Below, piece by piece: positions 10,892 through 23,300 of a DNA stretch of 64,000 nt. The stretch is from Trichostrongylus colubriformis (Eukaryota > Nematoda > Chromadorea > Rhabditida > Trichostrongylidae). The notes under the pieces are model-generated. The model was not told the DNA's origin. It was given only the letters and a program-made list of their open reading frames with translations, and searched no databases. The position numbers and the translations under genes were made by a program. The DNA lies in contig OZ022258.1 in NCBI GenBank assembly GCA_963978905.1, forward strand, positions 27,594,716 through 27,658,715. Reading direction: 5' to 3'. How positions within the stretch are numbered: position 1 is the stretch's first letter; every line of letters begins with the position of its first letter.

Positions 10892-11535
10892 ATGTGCATC
10901 TCAACTAATATCCCACACATCGCAGCTAGAATGGAGCACCTAGCTTGTGCTGGAACCAAACTAGGAAGCTTCGTTGTAAGCTTCGCCCTTTCACAATACG
11001 CTCCTCCCCTTGTGGGCGGATCTTTTCATCACTTCCAACAACTTCTCCCACTTCTAAGCTTTTTGGAAATTGAATTAGGAGTTTCCTATTGAACAAAATA
11101 TTTCTGCACACGCTCCGCCTGCAGCAGGCGGGGCGTAACATCGTTGATTTGCGTGGTGTCGTTCATGTGTCCCTTGTCCTCTGATGATGCACTCTACTTG
11201 GAATGGAGCTTCTAAGCTGTGTTGGATCCGAACTACGACTTTTTGCTCTTCATTGAGCCCCGGTCATTCAAAATACGCCCCGCCCACCCCACTGAGGCTG
11301 CATGGAACCCATCGACCTTATTCCAACTTTTCGCCAGGTTTGGGTCATTTTGGAACTTAATTAGGAAACTTTTAGACGTGTATCAAAATTTTAGTGCATT
11401 GTATGTGCGCCTCTTACTTCTTCACCCATACATTACCCATTCCACATTTGACTCCACCTTTATACATATAAGTTGAGCAGATAGTTCTGGTTTTCGTAAC
11501 AGACAGACAGACAGACTGAACCGACTATATATGTA
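10892..11535. repeat. dispersed repeat fragments ending in a GACA tetranucleotide run
   Basis: Two related segments (about 10920-11095 and 11200-11480) share GGAGC...GCT(T/G)GTG..GGA.CC.AACTA and CGCCC.(C)ACCC blocks. They end in (GACA)4 at 11501-11516 followed by an AT-rich TATATATGTAG. The same arrangement occurs near 39060-39480, so this is probably one dispersed family. Confidence 0.45.
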
Positions 11536-12214
11536 GTGATAATACTCGACGAAGTGGCTAGTGAAATTAGAGCCTGCTTCCTCTTTTCCAGAAATTTATC
11601 AATTGTCAAACTATTGCAGCCATCTTCCAAGCATGACATTTCGCGCAGCAATGGTTACTGCAAACCATTCACATCATTCTGGGAAAATAACTGGGAAACC
11701 ATGTGATTACAGTGATGCTTTCGGAACTTCGAGCAGCGAACAAAGCGTCACTTTTATTAGTTTCCAACACGTCACTCACATGATTTTCGGTTAGAATCGA
11801 GCAGTATTTGATTGGTAGTGCATATGCAGTGACTTGTAGGAGTCCACGTGTTCTTATTGCCGCAACACAAATCATTGGTTGCTGTAGTTGTACGTAGTAG
11901 CGAGTTTCCCCTAATTTTCGTCATTTCCACAAAGACCCCACCTCTGCTCATGATCATGTCGCTGCGACTACGTGGTCCAGAACAATGAAAGAAGGAGCAA
12001 CGAATGCATTTTTCTGTCGAATCTTCCATAAACTTCTGGAAGGCAGCGCAACCGCCGTGTGCGTATGTAGGTCAACATTCATATCTCGGGAATAGGCAAT
12101 ACTCTTATCCTGTGAGTATATATGATGGTTTCATCGTAAAGTCCGACTTTTTTTACTGTATGTCCGATCATTCATTTTGCCCCACGGCGCTATTTGTTTA
12201 TTTTATATTCAGCT

Positions 12215-12826
12215 GCAGAGAAGAAGGAGAGCTGCATGGTCAGCCTACGGGTCTATTAAAGAGGCCATCGACCAGTTAAAGGATCCTGACCTACGCGCCC
12301 GTCTATTCGACTCGACAGTCCTTCCTGCTCTGTGTTACGCTGCCGAGACGTGGCCTGATACGTCAACCACAGCGAAGTCCTTGCAGGTGACTCACAGAGC
12401 ACTCGAGAGATGTTTTCTGAAGTACACCTGGCTATCCCAATATCGTGCCGGGCTTCGCAGCTCCGATTTGAGGCATATGTCTCGTCTACAACACCCTGCG
12501 GAATACCCATCGAAGGCCAAATATCGATGGGCCGGTCATATAATGCGGAGAGAAGATAGGTGATAGGTGAACAAGAAGAACAGTGGAGAGGGTCCCCTGG
12601 GATTGTCCACGTCCCCGCGGAAGACCTCCCAAAAGATGGGGAGATGTGTTCGTTGAACACGTTAAACTAATGAGAAATTCAAGAACGGCTGATTTTCGTG
12701 GTCGCCACCAACGAAGTCAACGAACGAGCTGGATGACGATCACGAAAGAACGAACCGAATGGAAATAGTGTTGGGGCCCGCACAACCAGTGAAGACGGGC
12801 CATCTAAGTATCTAAGTAAGTAAGTG
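12215..12826 (+). mobile_element. 5'-truncated RTE-type non-LTR retrotransposon inserted in the mariner
   Basis: The insertion is bounded by an exact 9-bp duplication TATTCAGCT (12206-12214 and 12827-12835). The first frame encodes the familiar C-terminus of strongylid RTE reverse-transcriptase proteins: RRRAAWSAYGSIKEAIDQL, ARLFDSTVLPALCYAAETW, RALERCFLKYT, KYRWAGHIMRR. After a frame break near 12560 it continues with RPRGRPPKRWGDVF and TSWMTITKERTEWK. The 3' tail is a short AAGTAAGTAAGT repeat, as expected for RTE. Loss of the endonuclease and RT domains marks a dead copy. Confidence 0.88.
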
Positions 12827-12857
12827 TATTCAGCTAAGAATTTCGTCTTTTCAGAAA

Positions 12858-13361
12858 ATGGAACCCAATCGTGAACATTTTCATCGAAACCCCATCAGAA
12901 CTTTCACTCTATCAAAAACAACAGTGTATCGCTGGTTTACCGAATTCAATCGTGGTCGTACTTCGCTGTCCGACGAGATTCGTGAAGAACGTGCAAAATC
13001 GGCAGTTGTGCCAGAAAACATCGATGCTGTGTGCAATATGATTGGGCAAGATCGCCATGTTACCTACTCTGAGAATGTGGCATCCCTAAACATTAGTTCC
13101 AGCAGCATACATACAATTTTACATGAACTCTCAGGTGTGCGAAAGTTATGTTCCCGTTTGATCCCACACGATTTGACAAACGCACAAGAGAAGGCTCCTG
13201 TTGATTGGTGCACTGAAATGCTTCGAAAATTCAATCAAGGTGCTTCAAAAGACGTTTATAAAATCGTGATTGGTGATGAATCATGGACCACGTCGAAAAT
13301 CGTAGAAAATTTTTTGCGCGGAAATGTTCACGATTCAGCGCCATTTTCTGAAAAGACATGA
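12858..13361 (+). pseudogene. mariner transposase, N-terminal and central fragment
   Basis: The open frame starts MEPNREHFHR and carries the second helix-turn-helix (SKTTVYRWFTEFNRGRTSLS, DEIREERAKSA), ENIDAVCNMIGQDRHVTY and the first catalytic region (KIVIGDESWTTSK), retaining the first Asp of the DD34D triad. It then ends abruptly. The second and third catalytic regions are deleted, and the frame passes straight into the right terminal repeat, so the copy is non-autonomous. Confidence 0.82.
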
Positions 13362-13518
13362 ATTTCAGCTGAATATATAAAATGAACGAATAGCGCCGTA
13401 CGGCAAAATGAATGATCAAATCTGTAGTAGAAAACAATCGAACTTTACGATGGAACCATCAGATATACACACATGATAACAGTATTGTCTATTCCAGGAA
13501 TATAAATAGTGACCCTAA

Positions 13519-16500
13519 TACTATCCTGTGATGAGCCCTGCATATGGTTTACTGCGACATCGAGTCAGTCAAGTGGGACAGCCCTCATTAAGCGCTTGAT
13601 GATTGTTTGACCATGGTCAAACTGCGCTAGTGAGGTTATTGTAAGGAAGCAAATACGTTTATTGGGGGAATGTGGTTCTTGTGAGATACCGGTATCTATT
13701 TGAGGAGTCATCACTGAGATCATTCGTGGAGATTTTGTGAGCTTCTTTTCCAGTAGCATTTTTGTTGTCACATGAGACTGTCGGTGGATTGTTTTGTCCA
13801 CTTTGCCAGTTGACCTTATACACATCTGTGCTACACAACGTTGCAATGAACCCATGCACACTAAAAGAAGCACAAATGTCATGTTGCGCCGGGGTACATA
13901 AAAATGTGAAGACCTGCGAGGATTTTTTGGAAGTGTATCGTTAGGACAGAATTTCGAATCACGGCTTGTGACGCGGAACGCGAGCTAGTCTATTAGCGCC
14001 GTATCTCTAGGCAGTTGGGTCCAAAGCGCTCACCATGTCCTGCGCCTTATTCTGGGCGAATAACACGGTAGTCGTCCTAGGACCTCTCCTAAACTCTCTC
14101 CTACACTCTGGTTCTGTAGACTCGTTCATCAACAGAGTATCAACGTCGATCAACTGTTTCTTGCTAACATCAGTCCAAGCTGCCGAACTCACAGCGCGGC
14201 TGACGCTGTACAAGGGGTATATTCTGTATAAATGGTCAAGTTTCAATTCCAGGAAGCTTGACAAAGCTTGAAGCTCACCGAGGTATCGAAGATAGCCATA
14301 GTCTCGTCTCGGAAGCTCAAAAAAGGATGTGCAATGAAGAACTCTGTAGAGAGATGAAAAGAAGATAACGAATACAAAAGTGAAGCGAAATTCGCCTTGC
14401 AACTAAAGCGATCCGCACCTAGCAAAATTTTGCCCTTGTCGCGGATGGAATATGAGTAACAAGGACGAGCGTAACCCTCACAGTTCCGGAGAATAAGGTT
14501 TGACTGCTCGTTGTGGTTCGCATGTGTATTGGTGACTCTCCTGTACACCTTTCTTTTCCCTGGGTGTCTCGCCTTGCCAGTGTCTCTCACATCGAGCAGT
14601 ACTTCACTTCGAGCAGCACTTCCCCGTGCACTTGCACGATGGTTAAATCAAAGATAGGAGAAAAGTTCATGCAAAAGAATTTTGTTAGTATCTCAAGTTT
14701 TCCACTGACGGGAGACGGAAGACGTCCAGTAACGTTTTTGAGAGCACTAACCCAAGTAGGGGACCATAGTGGAATGTGCCTTCGAGTGTGTAAAATGAGT
14801 GTATTATAGGACATAATTTCGTGTCCTGTGTGCTTTGAAATGAGTGAGAGCTACGCGCTCTCATTGGTTGGCTTACGGGATGAGGTTGCGGGTGTAATCA
14901 GTCATTGAGCAATTCGGATCCATGTGATAATTTTGTTCAAACCGACTTTTTTCAGTGGTTCACTCAAACGAGACTGATTGCTACCTAACTGATAAACTAC
15001 TTGATTGGTGTCACGATTAGACCAGGACAAGTACAGTTTCGTCATCGCAAGATTCCAGAATAGCGCACCAAAGTCCAATTCGAGTTTTTGTAAAGTGTCC
15101 GAGTCCAACGAGCGATCGAATTCCCACCTACACAGTGATGCGTAGCTTGAGCCAGTTTTGTATTGATCACGTCATGCCGCAACGTAAGCCCCTTGACATA
15201 CTATTAACTCCATATAAAGCGCTGGTGTCAGTATTGCGCTTCAAATGTGTTTTCCCTCCGCGGCCTCATCCTCAGTGAGGAATCCCTTTCCACTCATATG
15301 GCTATTCCCAAGTATCTGTCGGAAAAGAGATACCTTCATTTATACACGGAAGGGCTCATCTCTGATACTACGTACCATTCTACTGGATTTTTGTTGTCAT
15401 TGTGAGAGTTTGCACTTGGCCTGAATCGCTCAGTCTCATGAAATTGGCATTTTCGGGCTTTCCTTGTCCGGTAGCGTTTTTGTCTGGGAAGATTCAGTCT
15501 CATCTCCGCAATACATTAGGTTGTAAGGAAAGTTTTGGCCGGTTTTCGCAATTTCAACTCCAGGAGATCATAACTCGACTCAGACTGCATCTTACTCACA
15601 GAATGAGCACCATTTGAATCGCTACACTTTTGGCAATATCGCTTATATTTGCATAGCGCGAAATCAACAAAAAGTCGTCTTCAACTCACCATACTTTCTG
15701 AGCACACTGTTGCTGAAGAAGCTGTCCAGATGTTTGGGAAAACGGGGTTTAGTTAGCGCTAGATCTGGTAAATATGATGGACCAGTAAGGGCTTCAGCCT
15801 GCAACTGCTTCAATCACTGGAAGAGGATTTGTGGAAAATGCATTCGCACATAGCTGCTCTGAGGGGTCTCGCGGCACCCATTTCTTTTAGTTTTCCTAAA
15901 TCAAGGCTACTTGAGGTGGTTAACCAGGTTTGTGTGTTGAGGGCCAATACTTTTGAACATCCCCTAGAAGTATAAGCGCTCATCACTTTCTTCCGTTTTA
16001 GTTAAAGCGCTTTAATCAATTGATAATTCGAGCAACTCATTCTCATTTTTGCACTTCTGAAACCAAGGACAAAGTGTTCCAGGTTTCCCATTCCCCTTGC
16101 AGCACTCAAATTTGTGATCACCTTCGCTGGATCTCGGCTAAACAAGAACTCGTGAAGTGAAGTCATCTAAAAAGTGTCATTTTCGCAGTGCTTTCAAATT
16201 TCCCTAATAATTCGAAAACCTCGTGGCATTCCAAATGAAACATATATTCAGGAAAAGCACCTTTTGTCTGTCCAAGGAGCACAATATGTGAGCTGATTCA
16301 TGTTGACGCGCTCTGAGATTTGAATTTATCTCGTGAACGCGGAAAACCGGCCCGAACTTCCCTTACAACCTAACAGTATGGCAAACAGGAACAAGCATGA
16401 GGGTTTGTGTACTTACGCATTTCTGTACTCCTGGAAGAGAAAGACTGATGAATCAGTTTTTGTACTGACTTTTCGACAAGGAACTAGTTATGACATAGGT

Positions 16501-17187
16501 CCTCTGACATTGTGTTGCGTTTGCGTCACATGGCTGATGTTTTCAAACATTCTAAGCGAGTGTTGAGCCGCTTTCCGTTAGCTTACTCATACAACACACT
16601 TCAGGCTGCATGAAACGGGAGCTTTGACTACTACAGAACCTCCGAGACATCGTTTGACTACTACAGTATCCTCGATACCTAATGGTGGGGCGTTAATGGT
16701 TTGTTCGTTGCGTAGCGAGTTGTGTTGGCCGCTGATCGTAACAGCTCCCCTTCCTTCTTTTCCTTGTTCTCTTTCTCCTCTCTCGTTGTTCCTGGATCTC
16801 TCGCAAATCCTAATCTTTTCTCCATATATCGCGTCGACGAATAAGGAGTATGTAGCTGTTGTCAAGTGTTGATTCCCGATCGGCTTTTAAAGACACCAGA
16901 AGGGGGTAATTTTGGCTTACGGTAGAACAGACGTAGTGTGGACGAGTTTAAGTGGCCGCCATTGCACAAACTCGCCAATTTGGCGCCTTGGCATGGTGCC
17001 GAAAGAAGATGTTTCTATTATAATTTTGTTTTTTCCTTTACTTTTTACTATGTTATTTTTTATATTGTTTCTAGTTGTACTAACATGAATGCTAATGTAG
17101 TTGAGAATGGCCACTCCACTGCGCTGGGAGTAAGGTGCCACAACTAACGTTGGCCCACGGCCCGTCTCCTACAGCGGGCAACTCGGA
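13519..17187. other. spacer with no recognised gene
   Basis: Open frames occur on both strands, some overlapping, but none shows a family motif, convincing splice sites or biased codon use. The short pyrimidine-rich segment 16740-16800 is simple sequence. No RNA gene or bounded repeat could be supported. Confidence 0.35.
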
Positions 17188-17204
17188 ATGGATGCGCTGA
17201 TGCG

Positions 17205-17335
17205 AATGGGACGCGAATACACACCGCAGCGTCGCGCTTTTGATTCCGGGTTTTTTCGCCTATTATCGCTTCCAACCTTGAGTGTTCGTTACAGAATACT
17301 CACTTCTTTGCATCTTCCTCTTGTTTCGGACCCCC
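17205..17335. repeat. dispersed repeat shared with 48186-48300
   Basis: CGTCGCGCTTT, ATTATCGCTTC and GAGTGTTCGTT occur here and at 48186-48300 in the same order, orientation and spacing. Both copies run into a CTTCCTCTT segment. Ends are not visible and the class is unknown. Confidence 0.5.
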
Positions 17336-20300
17336 TTCCGGTTCCTTTAAGGGCGCCCTCTACGATGATCTTGCGTGAGTTTTTAATTCACTGAATTTTG
17401 TTACGGAATGAGTCGCCTATGGATGGAGTCAAGTGTCTACTCAAAGCACTCCGAACGATAGGCTGTCAACTTTCATTTTCTTTTCCGCTGCTATCTGAAT
17501 GTTTCTGAACGGTGCTCAAAGTGCTCTTTTCGTTGCTCATTCATCGGCTGGCATTCTCACCTACATGCGCATGGCTCGGTGATGTATTGCACGTTCCTTG
17601 ACCGTGACTGGGAAAAGGGAAGGGAAGGGGGTTTGGGGCGTCATGCACATACCAGCCAGTTACATAACTACAGCACATATAAATATCGTCTTTGTAAGGT
17701 ACAGCTGAGCATCAAATTTGTTCTTTGTTGTTATTAGCACGTTAACATAAGGTGCTGGTGAAGTAGTGTAGTTGCCGGCGACCAAATTTGACACTTTCAC
17801 TTCCACTTCATGTGACATGTGAGCTTTTCAGAGGGGCATGGTAGAGTTCATGGATGGTGAAGTCGACTTCTCGAACGTACAATGTCATTGAGTCTGAGTA
17901 ACATTTTGTACATTGGTAGAAATGGGTTATTAATTTACCCAAGACTCAGTTTCATAGATCATCCTAGTTGCAACGAGCTTCTTTGACTGATTCTGTCTCA
18001 ATAAGATAGGAGCATTTCTCTCTATATACAATGAGACATGACCTAAGAATCTAAAGACCATTTACATGTGAATCGTGCTTAACTTTCAGAATCCTGCTTG
18101 TGAATATCTATCTTCTGGTGTTTTACCAATCCGTATGACTGTCGCAATGAAAAGCTGTAGTGTGATGACCTTCACTCCTTAGGATCAGTTAATTGTGTTT
18201 TCGATGATCAGTTCATTTTCCGATAAGCACGAAAAAATAGAGGTAATTCCACTGACAGCGGCTCAAAGACTTTGCTTCCTCATTGTAGGCTGGCGTAAAA
18301 TTTTTATGGCGCATACGACTTTTCTTTCAACATTTTGCTACTCCAGAAGTCTCAGATATATAGCAGCACTACAGTCATCGTTTCTTCTCCCCTTACCTCG
18401 TATGAATGGGTGGCTGCTCGATGCCCTCTATTCAGAAGCTTACAAGCTACAATTTGAAAACCCATGGATACACAATTTGGTCGCAGCTACATAATTAAAC
18501 CTCTTAATTCATATGGAATGCTCAGTGCCCCGACTAAATAGCACTATGAAGATTCCAGCATAAAGGAGTACGTAGGAAAAGATGGAACCCGAGAAATTAG
18601 CTCCTTCTTCTTTCGCGCCATATCTTTGCAGCATGCTGGTACAGGTGGCCATCTTGAAAGACAAACAGCTGCTTTTTGGAATAATGAAAGCAAGTTTTAG
18701 CTAGTTTCTGAAAATGCTTGGCACAAACAATGGTTGTCACAGTAGTAGCGGCCTCTGATTTTGGCATCCTCAAGAAAATATGGAGCAAATAGATCTGACC
18801 TGAAACCCTCTACTGCCACATGTAGCGACGATTTCCCACTATGTACTCTGCCAGTAATTCATTCTTACAAGAGAGACCAGGTCACCAGAAAGTGCCAGCT
18901 TTCACAACAGGTTTCTAGCCGCTTACACCGCTGTCTTCCCTGACTCACTGAGTTAGCATGGTCTCCAACTGCTTGCCATTTCTCGGGAACGTGGTCATTT
19001 GATAGTCTTTTGATTGTCGTATGGGTAGGATAAGTGCTGCTCTTACCTATGAATAATGGCCTTCGATATTGCTTGCAGTCTGCGAGAATATCATTCCGTT
19101 CCGTGGGCCTCCAATCATCTCTGTGGGCAGGTGGGCACTGAGATTCGCATCCCCTGATTGAGAGCCGATGGAGGAGCGGATCACTGTAGTATGGTAGACG
19201 ACATCAATGAAAAGTGCAGCTGAATAGTAACGGCTGATATCCTAACTAGTGATCCTGAAGAAATTGATCATAAATTATGGGTCTAATCTAGGGAAAAGAA
19301 TTTTTCGAATCTTAGTTCACTCTTTCTACAATGTAACAAGGTCACTTCGTATACATGAAGCATGTTCTAACTTAGCATGGTAATAAAAACTTATAGAGAT
19401 CGAGAGCAATGGAACCACAAGAAATTGGGGAGGTGTCGCAAAACTTATGTGCCAGCCTAATAATTCTGGTCATGGTTACAGTTTTCGGAAGAAGGAATTC
19501 TTTCGATGGACCGATGATAGTCCGATAACCGACTATGGTCCGATTCGTTTGTGTGTTCCGCACAACAGCACAACGCACACACATCGTTAAATTCTCGATA
19601 TTCATGACCATTTATATACATTCGATGTTCAAACCATGTACATGTTGACTAAGGCCCCGAGCCAACAAAGCCTCTGCCAGTATTTTCCATAGCACAAAAT
19701 GCTCATTCTCATGCGACATATGGTGCCTTTTTCACATCAATCAGCTCGCTAACATCACACTTTATCTTCCGTCTTCGATGCACCATTAGGGTTCTACCCA
19801 TACCCAGGAACTTTACAGTAATCTGTATAAAGATTTGGTGAGAGAGGTTCTCGATCGACCGAAGGCATTGTTCGTAGTTCGTGATTCAGGTGCCCTCATT
19901 ATCGCCATCCTCTGCCAACAGAACCTTTTTTCAGATGGACATCATAACCTCTTCCATAACTTCCATCGCAACTTCGCCAGTTGTTCCTTTCGACAGGGTC
20001 TGTTTTGCGTAATCTAAACGTAATCACAGCGAAATCAAATATGGGTTTGCTCCGGTTCAAGTATAGGAGAAAGGTACCCGCGTTCCAAAATATAACAATT
20101 CAGTATTTGTGATAAACATGGATTAATGTCACAAAACTAGCTGTCAAACAATGGCATTCGACAGCGACGAATATTGATTGAAATACGAGAATGTGCGATA
20201 CACAACAGACCATGAATTTCCTTCATGAAGGTTGAGCATTCGTGAAAAAAATACACCAATCTCGAGGAATAGCATTTGAAGCGATAAGCCTTCGCGCTAA

Positions 20301-20375
20301 GCTGAATATGACAGAACTATGACGGTTTTGAATTTTTGGGATGCATATGACTTTTCATAATTACTCATTCTTTAG
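17336..20375. other. spacer immediately upstream of the first identified PiT exon
   Basis: The PiT frame is closed by a stop directly before 20376, so the start codon must lie on an upstream exon in or before this stretch. One weak candidate is an ATG at 20041 with a frame-compatible GT donor after 20073. The 11 encoded residues are not diagnostic, and no other good candidate was seen. Confidence 0.3.
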
Positions 20376-23300
20376 TCATCAGTGCTATGGGTGCTGATCG
20401 TCGGCATCATTATGGCGTTCCTGCTTGGTGCAGGTCTTGGAGCTAACGATGTGTCGAACACATTCGGAACATCTGTGGGAAGCGGAGTCGTCACTATCGT
20501 ACAGGTGGATTACTGTTGAAAAAAGAGCTCTTCATGGTAAACAAAAGTTAGAAAACTGGTCTTTTTAGGAGTGAAGAAGAGTACTCATGATGAGTTCATA
20601 GAGTATGGATTGGACTTTTCCTTTGTGTCTTTTTTCCGTCAACGAATTACAATGTTTTAGGCTTATATCCTGGCATCCATATTCATCACACTTGGAGCTG
20701 TACTAGTAGGTAAAGGCCTATGATTTTTATGCTACGGAATAATGATTTAATTACCGATTTAATCTATAAATGCAATGCTTCGAAGGCTGGTCAGTAACCG
20801 ACACAATGCGGAAGGGAGTGGTCGACGTGACGGAGTACTACAGCGATCCTCATGAGTTGATGCTTGGTCAGGTGGCCATACTTGCAGGTGCCATAAAGAT
20901 CATTCAGCAGCCTTCTTTGTGTTTATAAGAGCAACATAACAAGTTATATGAGCAATGAAAGAACAAAGATTCAGTGTATTCGGGGTGACTCCCAGTACAC
21001 GATCCAAGCAAGGTCTCAATATATAACACACTTGGAGTTTAGTCGCGGTACGACAGTAGTTTATCGCAGCAGGATCCCTGAATAAAATATTCATATGTCA
21101 ACTTGTTTTATACGATTCAGGTACCGCTGGGTGGCTGGCCATCACCACTTTCTGTGGTATGCCTGTTTCAACCACACATGCTATGGTTGGCTCGACTCTA
21201 GGCTTCTCACTGGTGTTACGTGGAACGGAGGGCGTGAACTGGAGCGAGATTTACCGAATAAGTCAGTGGGTAGCATGTGCCTAAAATTATGCAGTATAAC
21301 CTATTCTTTTACCTATAACATACGAGCTCACCTGGTCTTTCGTACATGCACGTGCACGACACCTGCTCTTATGATAGGAACTTAAGAAAAGCCCAAGAGC
21401 TCGCGACGAAGAAACCCTCACAGTTAATTGAATCTCTAAATTAATGCTACCGTCCAAAGAATCGCATCTCAAGTTCTTGTACTCTTTTATAGAGTCAAAT
21501 GATTAGATGTCTTTCGATTTGTAAGTATAGGTTGTCCCAAAAGTCTTGTAGGATTATTTTACATCACCACTTTTTATTTTTTTTCCAACAAACAACAATT
21601 AGACAGCAACTTATTCATCATTGTTATCGACAACACTCTGCCACCTCACAGACAGATCGTTGATTCCCTCTTCCCAGAACTCTGAGTTCTGGGAGTCGAT
21701 GAAGTCAGCGATCGCCTTTGCAAGCATGCCATAATCAACGAATTTTTTCTTGGCCAGGAAGGATTCAAGAGAATGAGCAAGGTGATAGTCAGAAGGGACA
21801 ATGTCTGGAGAGTATGGCGGGTGGGGCAGGACATCCCAGCCGAGTACCTGTAGCTTGGACTGGGTACTCTTCGTGAATTGGGAGCTGGCGTTTTCCTGAA
21901 TCGAACCGGACCTAGGGGGACCGCGGACCTTTTCCGGCGCTTTTCTCAAAGGGTGACGGCGGCTGCTGGAACTGGTGCGTGTATACGGTAGCGGTGACTG
22001 TCTTGCCTTGTACCAGCATCTCACGGATAAGCATTCCTTCCGCAGCCCAGAAGCAGCACAGTTCCATGCGTGGCTTGTCTTCCATGTCAATCTCGTCGTT
22101 GCTGAAGCTTATGAACCAGCGACATACGGTCTCGTAGCTCACACATCCCTAGCTCAATGCAGCGCTGATGGAGTGGCAAGCTTCCGTCGTTTTGGTGCCG
22201 CAAGATAGCTCATAATAGATGACACCGCGAGTTGGGTGGGTATTGACAACGGGCATTGTAGCTCTCTGCACGGGATCTGGTGGGTCAATGTATATTTTCC
22301 TAGAAAGCTTAGAGAACGTTCTACCGTATTCCTGAACCGCTTGGACCTGCCTCGAAGTAAAGAAGAGTCATTGATTTTTTGGAAAGATCCTACAATACTT
22401 TTGGGACAACCTAATACATGTGGAGTAGAAAGGAATGTGACTTGTGGAGTGGAGAAATTTCAACAAAACTTCGCTGAGTTTGATTTTCAAGCAGTCACAA
22501 ACGCAGCTCCCCATATTCACGACTGCTCCCTTTGGGAGGGAGAGCTGTCACATTCGTTCTAGGGTTCTATTCGATTTCCTTTCACTATTACAGTGTCTAT
22601 GAACAAAATTTGATCCACAGAAAGTATCGTTCTTGCAGTTGGCTCATGGTTCCTCTCGCCAGCGCTTTCGGGATTGATCTCGGGTGTTCTCTATCTGTTC
22701 GTCGACATAGCCGTACTCCGAAGGGTGAATTTATCTTATTCAATCTCACATAAATAACTTCGCCTTCACAGAATTACGGATTTTGTAAGAGGCCAAAGCT
22801 CTACAAAAAATGCACGTTCCGGTGTTCCATTTCGAGTGTGATGGTAAATGTGCCTTTGTGCTTAAAATACGAAAATCGAAAACTCGACAGGAGCAAGCGA
22901 AGATGAATTCATTCTTCTATCGCCTCTCCAGTTGATTCGGAGAGGGGGGGGGGGCGGCGTGATTACACGTGGGCGATAGAATAGAATGAAAGTGGTGAAA
23001 GGGAAGATAGAATGCAGAGGAGCGAGAAGGGGTGAGAAATTCCATCGCTCACGCTCTTTGAGTCACTACTGGCATAGGATGGTGGGTTGTATGCCATTAG
23101 GACAGAAAATTAGCGTGGCCACGTTCAGCGCGCGACGTGATGGTGCGAGCTACGGCCGTCGTATTGGATGAGTTCTGAAGCGATCACACCTAGAATGAGC
23201 CGTACGGCACCGTCATCGCTTCAGGATCCTTCCACTACGGCTCGCATAGTTCGCACCATCGCGTCACACACGGATCGTCGCAATGAGAATTTTCTGTCCT

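Larger units (their letters stand above)
12066..13518. mobile_element. mariner with long terminal inverted repeats, internally deleted and carrying an RTE insertion
   Basis: The left end (TGTAGGTCAACATTCATATC) and right end (inverted TTAGGGTCACTATTTATATT) are flanked by TA at 12064-12065 and 13519-13520. The two ends remain similar over roughly 150 bp. Without the nested 612-bp RTE piece and its 9-bp duplication, the mariner is about 832 bp, well short of the usual 1.3 kb. A transposase remnant lies at 12858-13361. The same family is present at 41690-42363. Confidence 0.8.

Noticed and set aside
20041..20073. Possible PiT start exon (ATG plus frame-compatible GT donor)
   Set aside because: Eleven residues without conserved features; a match of phase is expected by chance one time in three. 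It was left out of the gene model.
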